Shown here piece by piece: positions 41,159-53,100 of a DNA stretch of 64,000 nt. Position numbers and translations under genes: made by a program. Position 1 is the stretch's first letter. Each line of letters begins with the position of its first letter. The DNA is from Trichoplax sp. H2 (lineage: Eukaryota > Placozoa > Uniplacotomia > Trichoplacea), in the NCBI GenBank assembly GCA_003344405.1, contig NOWV01000250.1:1-64000 (forward strand), read 5' to 3'. Under the pieces are notes generated by a model. That model was not told the DNA's origin, ran no database searches, and saw only the letters and a program-made list of their open reading frames with translations.

Positions 41159-44100
41159 TTACAGATGGATCACCGATTGACGGCGCATTCGCTGACAATG
41201 TTCCTTGCACGCTTTACGCAATCGATAATGTCGATACGCTCTTTGAATTATAACAGCAGCTTTAATTTCTTGTACTGCCAACTGCTTTAACCTCTTGCTT
41301 TTATCATATTGCTTAGGAATTCCTGAGGAAGGGAAAGTTTCACTAAACTTTTTCTGAATTTGCCTTTTAATCTCTTCTACAACATCGCCAGCTTCATCAG
41401 CATTGGGTTGACCAATAACTCTTTCAACTAATGCTTCTAAAACGTCTAAACAATGGACAAGCCGACTATCGTATAATGCTAGATCCAATGCAATCAGTGG
41501 ATACTTATTGGGCTGCGGAATCCGAAGTGGCGGCTTTAATTCGGCGACTAAGGGTGATAAATAGCGAAAGCTGATAAATTGACTAGCTTCAGGATCATAT
41601 TTGGCCCAAGTCTCATAAAATACATTGATATCTTCGGCTGTGATGACGGATCCTTCTTCTTCTTCTTCGACCTCTTGATAATTATTTAATATAATGGCCA
41701 CATACATATTAATTAAGACAAATGTCGTAATAAAGATGTAGGTAATTAAGAAGGTGATCGCCACTGGGGGATTTCCACAATCACCATTCCATGAAAATGC
41801 TGTCGCTGAGTTATTACAATCAGGCGGTTGGACCATTAAATCATGCAGTACATCATTCCAACCGGCAGACGTGCTCAACCGAAATAAGAGCAAAAGACCG
41901 TTAGGAAATGTCTCAAAGTTCATATTTTTAGTTATAGCTGTCTGGTGCTTGACATAAGCAAATGATGACATACCCACAATTGCATAAATAAACATAACCA
42001 AGAAGACCAGTAAAGCAACATTAAAAAGTGCGGGCATAGACATAGCGAATGCCGTTAAAAGCTTACGAATGCCTTTGGCAAATTCCAATACTCGAAGAAT
42101 ACGCACAATTCGAAATAAACGTAACGTCCTCAACATCGATGGATTGATAGGGATACTGGCGTTGCTGCTGTCCATAACGTCAAGTATAATACCTGAAACA
42201 TCATATTAATATATTTATATTGTTTTTAAATCTTGAAATAGAAACTCTCTGTAGGGCCACAAAAGATTTTAAGATTTTACAGTATACATGCATAAAACTC
42301 TGAATTTTTAGCCATTTAGACGTGGTACAATTATATCATACTACAAGACTTATTCCAATTACAACGAGCTAATTTTAAGGAATTCTCATTCTTAAATGTT
42401 AATTTTGACTAAACTATACAATTTTTAGCATATAAAGACCTTCGTGGATGATATATCTTTCTAATTATATCTTTTCAATCTTTCGTATTTTAGTAATAGA
42501 TTTGCTACGATTTGCCATAAGGGCCTACGTCGTTGTCATTATGCGATCATCAGACTGGAAGCATTTCTAACACTGATATATTATACTTGTAATACGAAAG
42601 TATGATTCAGTAATTTTAAGATTTCTCTTTACATTTAAATTCAATTATTACAAGTTTACAATGGTATAAATACCGATATGTGGCGAAAAATAATTAATAA
42701 TCATCATGGAAATCAGATATGATGACATTTCTACTCACGATTGCATACAGTAAGTCTAGCAATCCTAAAAGTGTTCTAATTCACTGCATTATAGTTTATC
42801 GTATACATCTTTCTAAATACAAAAACAACTTACCTATAATAGCTACCAATACAATAATGAAATCAAAGAGATTCCACAAATTTTTGAAATAGTGCTGTCT
42901 CATAGCAATGATTTTCAGAATTGCTTCCAAGACGTAAATGGCTGTAAAAATATAATTTAAAGTATGTGCTGGTTCCAATGCAAAAAATAGCGTGTAGAGT
43001 TAAGGAATGTTCTAGAATAGAACATGGAAATGCTAGCGATCAAATTTTAGAAAAATGAAATCACAGCTTAAACGTTGATCATGTCAAGTACATGTATTGC
43101 TGTGCAGCAATGCCTATTAATTTCTTGATGATGTACTTAAAATCTACAGTGACCTCTTAAGAATTGGACTTATATGCTGTAGTAGGAATGTGTCGTAAAG
43201 ACTGCATTTAATCTTGCCATATCTCACATCTATATCTAAACAATTTTGTAATCGGCAAAATAATAAATTATTTGATGTTGGTCCTAATACTATTTTAATA
43301 TTAAAAATACTGAGTAGAGCAATTTTTATCCAGAATCGGTAATGATATATTAAAAAATATATTTTACAATAATTCTTTCTAAATTTTGCAGGCTTAAAAA
43401 TGAAATTACTTAAATAGGATAGAGTAAGAGAAGATTTAATGGCAGTATTTCTATCATTATTCTCACCGCTTGCAAGATACATTTACTATAGTTATTAAGC
43501 CATATTAACAGCTAAAGTAAAATAGGATCGTTCATACCAAGCATCCATTATATATTGGGTCATAGTCAATCTGTCCTCATGAAGTAGTCATAGCAACTTA
43601 ATATAAATCCAAAGACTTGTACTAAGATTTCATTATAAGATTTTGATGTAAAAAAAAGGATATCAAGTACTCTCGTAACTTCTTGAGATTGATCGAAATG
43701 GACTACCATCATAGCTGCAGTATTAGCAACGATAACAAGGATAATTGCCAGTTCAAATTTATTGCTTTGAACAATTGCTAGTAATCTTTTTTGACTATCG
43801 CGCTAAAATTTTTGATGAAGAAAAAGCAAAATTTAAGACAAAATAGCCTCAGAATTGCTATAAAAAGTACTCTAAATCATGATTGTAAGATAACCATATT
43901 GCAAGTAATTCAACTTCAGCGAAATAACTTTTAATGGGATTACGACGAATGCTGTAAACTAAACGTTGCTATCAACTACAATTAAAAAGTAGAAAGTGAA
44001 TTAACTACATTGATAATTACCTTAGGAAGTGGTATCCGCCTCACTGGTTTAGATTTAGACATAGTTTTCATTACATTATACCATCGCTTTTGCGATTCCG

Positions 44101-47100
44101 TCATAAATAAATCAGTAGGAATACCAAGAGAACCGCTTTCACTCTATAAAGTATTAAATGAAATTATTATGCTTGAAATTTACATTAGATATCTCGTGAC
44201 AATATTATACTATCTTATTTCTCCACTGATCACACTATGCAAAAACAATAATTAGTATCATAAAAGAGATTAGACTTGAAGAAAACATTAATTTCGTAAC
44301 TTTTTCCAGTTACCTTTTGCTTGAGAGCATAAAAGCAATCAATGATAACACTGACAATTAGGTTTAATGAGAAAAAAGATCCAATGATAATAAAGGCCAC
44401 GAAATAGATGTAGGCGCTTTTATTATTTAGAGGAATTGGCTGCTGATCGATCTAGTTTATAATAAAAATAGATCCAATATACACCAATGATAAATATTAT
44501 GATAGATTGTAACCTGCTATCAATCACCGATTAAAGTTAATCAAGAATTAGAGAACAATTTCTCGTAGAGTCCCTTAACTCAAAATACGAGTGAATCTTT
44601 TAACTCACCTCTCTAGCATCGACTGCATCACCCATAACTTGAATCCATCCTTCAAAAGTAGCCTAAAACAATTTGATTTCATTACTTAGTTCTCATACAA
44701 CTAATTTAAATTAGAAATTCCTCTTTAAAATAAGTCATTAGATGTTACGGCACCATGTTGCCTAAATTATAGAGTTTAAGAAAGCATTATTGTTCACAGT
44801 GTTTCAGTGTTATAGTATAAAGCTGTTTTGTAGATTATAGTATAGCGTGTCTACTGATTGTGAACTTTTTAGAAGGGTAGTTCTTAAGCGTTATCGTAGC
44901 AATACTATATTCTTACTAGATCTTCGATAGATTAGAGTAGTAATCTGTAGAAACAACTCAAAGTAAGTACTTTACGTTAGATTATTAAACTCCTTAGGAA
45001 GTAGTCTGTGACATGCGAGTATCTTTAAATTAAAACTAACAGGATCAAATGTCTTAAGTATGTAACAGCATCATGAAGTATACGATAATATGCACAATCA
45101 ATGAATAAATTTCAATTCTGAAACAAACATTCTACTTTTAAACTATTATATGAATCAGAATAAGGCAATCCAAGAAATAGTTAGATAATAAATGGACATG
45201 TATTATAAATCTTTAAGAAATTATAGCCATATCAATATTGCGGCATTCAACAGAAATAAAAAATAAAATATCTTTGTAAAATGTGGTACCAGGTTTGCTA
45301 GATTCTGCATTTTATAGTTTAAAATAGAAATGTCAACGTATCTTTCCTTAGGTTAGAAAAAATGTATACCAGAATGTATTCGGGCAGAAACGTATATGCA
45401 TATTAAAGTTACATATTGAAATCATCAAGGATCACATATAAAATAGCAGTACCCATACATAAAGCCTATCTTTAAGTAAATAATATTTAATATTATGAAT
45501 TTTATTGCCTCGATGACTATGTTAGTAATATGTGATGATAATACTTTTTCAATGAATAAACTACATAGCACTAATAAAGCTCGCTTACCACTTCAAATAG
45601 CGCTAGGAAGGCTTGTGGTACGCTATCAAAATTAATCTGAGAATTTTTCCATATATAATTATTCGCTAAACAATCGGTTTTATTGCTGATAATTGAGGCA
45701 GGTATTAAATTATTATCCAAATCTAAACACTTGTAGAATTTGCCACCAAAGAAATTAACTCCACCGACGCAAAATACCAACCAAAAGAAAGCGCAAACAA
45801 TAATAACATTGGTTATATGAGGTATGCAACCAAAGAGTGCATTAACGACAGCCTAATAAATTAAGATTTTTGTTTTGAAATATTATCTGCAATGTTACTA
45901 CGTATAGCATTGAGGATCTCATGTAATTAATATTAAATTATAATTTAAAATTTATTAAGGAAGTTAATTTTCTTTACCACAAAACAGATAACTTTAAAAC
46001 AAGTATAGCAGTAATAACGGTAATTGTACACTTGATCGATTACTGCATGCTTATATTGAATAGAAAAACGGCATATGTTGTATTCATTTTTTTCAGATAA
46101 GCGTACTACATTTAATTGAGTAGTAAATATTAGCAAACATTTACTTATTCTGTGACGTTAATTTCAATCAAATGTCTGACTTACGCGCATTCCTTCCCAG
46201 TGTGAAATAGCTCTCAAAGGGCGTAAAGCTCGAAGGACGCGTAAAGATCGAAATGCTGAGACGTTCTCCAATACCAGAGTTATAATTGATACCTGATATA
46301 AATTAAAAAATAAACAAGAAAATAAATATGAGCTAATCATCCAGGACAATAATGTACATTCTCGTATAACTATTTGAAATTAAACATCATTGATCAATAA
46401 ATAAATTTTCGCGGAAGAAGTTAAAAATGTAGCATATATTGTATCAATGATATTATTTTTACTAATTATGATGAGAATAGCAATACTGAAATAGTTAAAA
46501 TATAAATATAAAGTGAATACTAAATATTTGAACTCATGTAGAACAAATATAATGAAAAAATAAGCGAGCATAACTTACAACTACTATAGCAGCGTCTAAA
46601 ATATTCCATGGACTGCAAATGTAACCATGTACGCCAATTCCAATTAACTTTAATATCATTTCTATGGAGAAAGCCGCAGCAAAGAAAATATTGCTAACAT
46701 ATAAAACCTGTATCAGGGTAGGATTTTTATGCAGGTGTATGTCTTCGAATGTCTGTAAAAGAAATGGGCTTAGCAAGAAATTCTTTTGAAAGTTTATGAA
46801 CCGATTTCTTTTCAACGCGTTACAGTTTATAAAGTATGTTAAATTCTTCATAATATTTTTCGCTGTGATTTTTACATAATATTATCAATCAAAATCAATC
46901 ATATTAGTACTTACTAGTGAGATACTGCTAGCAACAATAAGAAGTAAGATGATGCCTTCAAAAAAGCGATGTTCAACAACATTCTTAACATGACTTCGTA
47001 CTGTCATCCACGCTTGGCAAAGGGAAGTTTCACCTTGGATACAGTATGGTATCCGTTTCATGCAAACTTTCGGAAAACAATCAATTGGTTGAGAGATACT

Positions 47101-50100
47101 TCGTTCGGAATATTGAAGTCCTCCATTACATGATGTATTGGACATTGCTTTCATGCCGACAGAATTATTAGCCTAGAATTTTAGATATCATCATAGTTTC
47201 GAATCATCTTAAATCCAGAAAATATCTAACAATATTACTAAACAGAGTATCGTTTATAATAATAACAGTCCGTATTTTAAAGCGTATTGTGAGAGCTTTA
47301 CCTTATGATTAGGATAAAAGTAGCAATGTTAGATTATTCAGATATACATTTACGATATTGTAGAAGATCCTGAAGTAAGCATACTATAATTAACACGGTA
47401 GCACTGACACGCTTTAAAGAAAAAGCCTCTTCATTGCATATGATTTCTACTACCGTATTATCAAAGCATTCTTTTACTAAAAATTTTCTTGTTACAAGCA
47501 ATAAAGTTTCAAAGTTAATAACTTAAAAAAAATTGGTTTTTGGTATTACTGAGCAAAGAAAGGACGGTTAATATTTTCACATTAAAGGTTGATAAGTACA
47601 TCAGCATAGTAATTTCATTTACTAGGCGCTGAGCATATAATATTTACGGCAAGCTATAAGATATTTGGTGGAAATTGATTTTGGAGTGTAGCTATAATGA
47701 TTTGCATCCCATGCATTAACATGATTAAATGAGATTATTTATCGATATTATATTGCGATTAAGCTTTACCTCAGTATCCGTGCATTGGGAATCAGATCGA
47801 GCAGAGTCTTGTCTTGATACGTTAGGAGTCTCACAATATATATAGTCACTGGAAACATCACGAGAATTACTATCAAATATCGAAGAAGTAGACTGAGTCA
47901 TACTCTTTCTCCGAGAGCTTGCTCTCCTAACCGATAGATAATTCCTTTTATCGATAATCTGGCCAGAATCAGATTCATCATCTATTTGATCCGGTACTAA
48001 TAGTCCCAAGGTCCTTTGCAAATCTAGATAATCAGAGTCATCCTCCTGCGTCTGATTTAATGACCGTTGCTTTTTTTCTTGATTGTAATTATAATCGCAA
48101 GCAGAATGAGCATCACCATCGCTAAGGGTATTACGTACTTCCCGATGATTTGCGCTCTTTTTACGTTGTGGCTGATCTGATACTAGTGCAGATTCATTAT
48201 ACTCTACTAATAGTTTAGGGCCTTTGCTACTAGACTGTCCTTTCCCATTATTAGCGCTAGTAGAAATCTTTTCTTCGGTAATACTCCTTGATAAAGTATT
48301 AATTTCATCCAATCCATTTCGGTTATTTTCGTCTTTTAGAATCTCCGTATGCTGAAGTATTTGAGGGTTGTAATTACTACTGGCCAGATTAACATTACCT
48401 GCTGATTCTAATTTTGGACATTTTGGCTTAGTTTTTTTTTGAGGCAATATTCTTGCAAATGTATAGTTCCAAAGTTTATTCAACCGCAGAGTTACAATGA
48501 GGTATCTCAATGCGTCATATAAGTTGCCATTATTCTTTTGACTTCCAGAATTATCAGAATAAGCTTCTTGAAATGATTGATTTTCAAAGGAGCTTAGCAA
48601 CAACGCAAGGAATAAATGAAGTACCTAGAAAGAGAAGAAATTTCAGAATAAGAGATTTTGAGCATATTCCATCAAAATTAATTTCCTCACTTAGTTAATA
48701 TTAAGATACCCCTGTTTATAATGTTGGAAGTCAGCAATAGGGACAAAATTTAAAACAATAGCTAGTTAGCTAATATCAGTCAAAACTAATACAATTAAAT
48801 TATTAAAAACGTTGATTGTAACTATAATATAATTCAGAAATACGTATGATTATAATTACACGACGTATATAGCTCGAAAACTACCGTTACTATATTTGCT
48901 TAGTAATCTGTAACTGATTCATTAGGATTGAGTAGTTATTGAATGTATAGAGCAAAAGTATTACCAAAAGCTTTCCAACCACGTATGCTGCAAGGAAAAA
49001 TAGTATAGACGAAATATTTGTTGCTTGGATTGCATCATATAGAGGTTCTATCCATTCACCGCATAATATTCGAAAAATCATCATGAATGAATCAATAAAA
49101 TCATCAAAATTCCAACGTGGTAGATTTTCGAAATGTTTTCGATACGCATCTCGGAAAATTTTCATCCCCAAAACAGCAAAGACATAAATAGTTAAAATGA
49201 GGATTAATAAAATATACAATAGAGCTTTGGCACCAGACACTATGGTGGATAACAGACGGCGCATGGTCGTCCATGAACGGGCTAATTTGAATACACGAAG
49301 CTGATCCAAATTTTAAGAGAGGGTTAAAGCAAAATAAAAATAATTAAGAGAGAAACTATTACAAGAAGAAGTGGACATTTTAAACATATCGTTTACAAAT
49401 TGATGTATACATATATATATAGTATATATGAAATATTTTCCAATTTTAATCATCAAACTAAATATATATTTATAACAGTAAATCTTACCAAACGCAGTGT
49501 TCTGAGAACGGATAAAGAATTACTTGAAATCGATATAAATTCCAATAATAAATCAACCAAACTGATGATAACAACTATTCCATCAAAGACATTCCACTTG
49601 CTTTGAATATAGCCAGTGAAACCAAAAGCAATCAATTTTAAAGTCATTTCTGTCGTAAATATGCAGGTAAAAACCTAATTTAAAAATAAACAAGAACATT
49701 GATTATGGTTTCCAAAATAATCGAATAGCCGAAATTTCGTACAATTATGTTTTTTTAACTTATCTCTATTAGAATGAAGTCAAATCGTAAGTTAATATTA
49801 GCGAAAGGTAATCTTTATATATCATAATTGATTTAGCAACATCTTTATCTTTGATGTTAATTACAAGATAGGCTCCGCATATAATAATTTAATCACTTAT
49901 ATCGTTAGTTGGCATGCTATTACAAACTCAAAACCCATAAATTCAGAAAACTAAACATATGTATATATATATATATAATTTATGATTTTAAATTTATCCT
50001 AGAAGCGTTTAAGACCTCATTTTAAAAGAGCATCCTATACTACCTCCTAACCACATAGAGCAAATAATATACCTGGTACCTTTTTACCATTGTAATGCAT

Positions 50101-53100
50101 TGCTAACATAAGCTACTATGTATAGATGAATAACTTACGTAATTATCAATATTCTGGGCAGGTACTTTGGAATTGTACTCCTCCAATGGCTGATACATCG
50201 ACATCAATACTGTATTGAGGATGATACAGCCGGTAATAAACAACTCAAATAAAGAATCGTCTACTATGCGACCCACTAAAACTCGAATTTGTCGCCATAT
50301 TGTTGATTTAGTCGATGTGGTTTCAGCATTAAGGACAATAGAAACAGTAGTAACAGTTGCACTTCCCGACGACTGGCCTCCTATCAATATGTTTGATAGA
50401 ATTAAATATCAAGAATTAGTCATAAAATCAGGGTCAACATAGTCTGACGGTGTAAAGATTTCAGCTAATTGCTGTAGTTATGTGTTAAGGATTACAGTGA
50501 TAGTATGTAGAGTATACCGAATACATTAATATGTTTAAATTCTTATTATTATAATTTTATTTCATTTATAACTAGCTGCATCGCCCGTTCTGAGAAAGAA
50601 TCACTGATCTACTTAAATTTTTTAGCTTAATTCTGTATTGATTAATGCTTAAATAGTATTATTGCCAGGTATATCCTATTTGATAATTAATAGTCAATAT
50701 ATAGCAGTTTAAGCGCGAACGCCTATGCGTCAAATTTGAATCCACTACTATTCACCCCTCGCCTCGGTGATGGTGTACGACTGCAAACTTACCCTCAGGT
50801 ACTAAACGAATAACTTTCTCACGTTTCTTCATCAAAGTTGAAGGAGACTTTCCATTTATTTCACCATTGTTTCCTATTTTATTGGCAGCACTAAGCTTAC
50901 TGGTAAATGTATGACTAACTGAAACAACATTTGGCTTTATTCTATCGATTTCTCCGTCGCTACGAGAAAGAGCTGAATATCTTGCAGATCTGGAGGTCTT
51001 TCTATTTTCATTTATAGGATTATCTAGAGCAGTATTTTCAATTTTTGTGGAACTAGAATTGCCTTCATGTGGTTGCATCTTTGCTGGATCATCTATAGCG
51101 GCCGAAATTTTCAGCGATATAATATTGATTTTTCCTTCTTTATTCTTAAGACTACCCTGGTCGATATGGTTGCCTTTAGGTATTTGTTCTGGCTTGCCAA
51201 TATTCTTTCCTAGCTTCTTGAAATTCTCTTCATTATATCCATTTCTTCCTTTCATTAAATTCATTTCAATATCCCCTTCACTTCTTGATGATAAAACTCC
51301 TTTTTGATTGCGTATTTTTAAAACGTGGCCATTGCCATAGGGATTACTTCCGATTTTTGGAATCCATAATTTCGGTATTTCATTTTCAAAGAAAATAAAC
51401 ACTGTAGAATTGCGGTACGATTCTCTCATATGTCTAATATCACATTTCTAAAACATCAAAAACTGTATCAATCCTAAAAAGATTACTTAGTTCAGTAGAA
51501 TTGTTGCGCGGGATATTGCTACTTTATCTACTATTACTATTATTGGTGAAAGGATCTGTTTATCGATCAATTACACACTATATAATTATGGAATCGATCT
51601 CCAATTTTAAAAGTACATATTCATTAAAATGTCTAGATGTAAAGTTATCTCTATTGTAGATATTTCTAAAGTAATAAAATGAAACAAGGTTGTATGAACC
51701 GTGTTTAGCATTCACTGTTAGCATTTAAAAGTACACCTGCGCCTACCTGATCTTGCAGTATTTTATCTTCCTTGTTGTAGGCCATAGCTACAATGGCAAT
51801 AACTAGATTCATCACATAGAATGCGCCCAACAAAACCACTGGTATAAAATAAATTATGCACCAAGAGTCAATGGCATCATTAACCTGTCCGGAAAGGGAA
51901 ATTATATAAAAATAATCATAGATTAACTTTACAGCTTGCAAGAACAGAGATTATTCCATCAGTACAAAGAAACCTATTTATCGCAGCCGATATCTAGCAT
52001 ATCTAGCAAGCACTTGTAATATCCTTAAAGTTTTCACATTAATGATGAGATTTATAAAATTCTGATATCTATGAGATACTACTAAATCTTATAGTAATTT
52101 TATAATTATATTTCTAAATAGTAGGCCTATAATACCTTGTTGTAAATATCTTCCCAATTATCAAGAGTAATAAGTTGAAATGATACTAATAGAGAAACTG
52201 GAAAATTATCGAAACTAGTGAAACCATCGTTAGGATTGGGATAAGCATATTGGTAACAAAGATAATCAACTGGGCAATGCCTATAATGTTACAAAGAAAA
52301 ATATCAAGTGAAAGCTGAATTGGCAATGTACACATATTCCTCAATTTCACTTTCAGTATATTAGCATGATAATACTGTAGTACTAATTGCAAGTATAGTT
52401 ATTTTCATTGTAGAAGATACGAACAATATAATTAAAATCCTTCGACACTGACGAATTATAATACGCCTAAAACATCATTATACTCTCTCAGCTAGTCCAT
52501 CATCGAATATAATATTAGTTTCAAATTCTGATTTGTATGAGTATAAAGTTTTAGAGTAAATTAAACTGCAGCACCGGTATTTCGTTAGTTAATCAAAAAC
52601 AGATTTAGCTCTTACCGTACAATACATTTGCCTAACAAAATCGAATGTTAAATATATGTACAGTAGATCAATTTCTGATCGTTCTTATTAGTCATAATTT
52701 AATAGTAGCTTTTAGTTTCGTGTCACTTAAAAGCTATCGAAAGAACTTACTAAGTAATCGGCAATCTATAAACTTAGCTCTTCCTTTAATGTCGTAAATA
52801 TTGGTAGACTATTGATTATAACTGAACAAATGGCTATAAATTAGGCACTATCATCATATACAGTCCTTTAAGATGATGATCATGTCTCTACAGATATCTA
52901 ATTACTATTTACTACAATATCTAATGTTTAAAAAATTAAAATGGCCTTTTCTTTATCTAAATGAATATATAACGAAACAAAAATTGATGTTAGAACACTT
53001 TACCTCGCTGAAGATTCGTTTCCACATATGACTGGGTCGCCATTTTCAAAATACCAGTTGGCTATTATAATAATATGTACAATTGTAAAAAATCAGTTAG

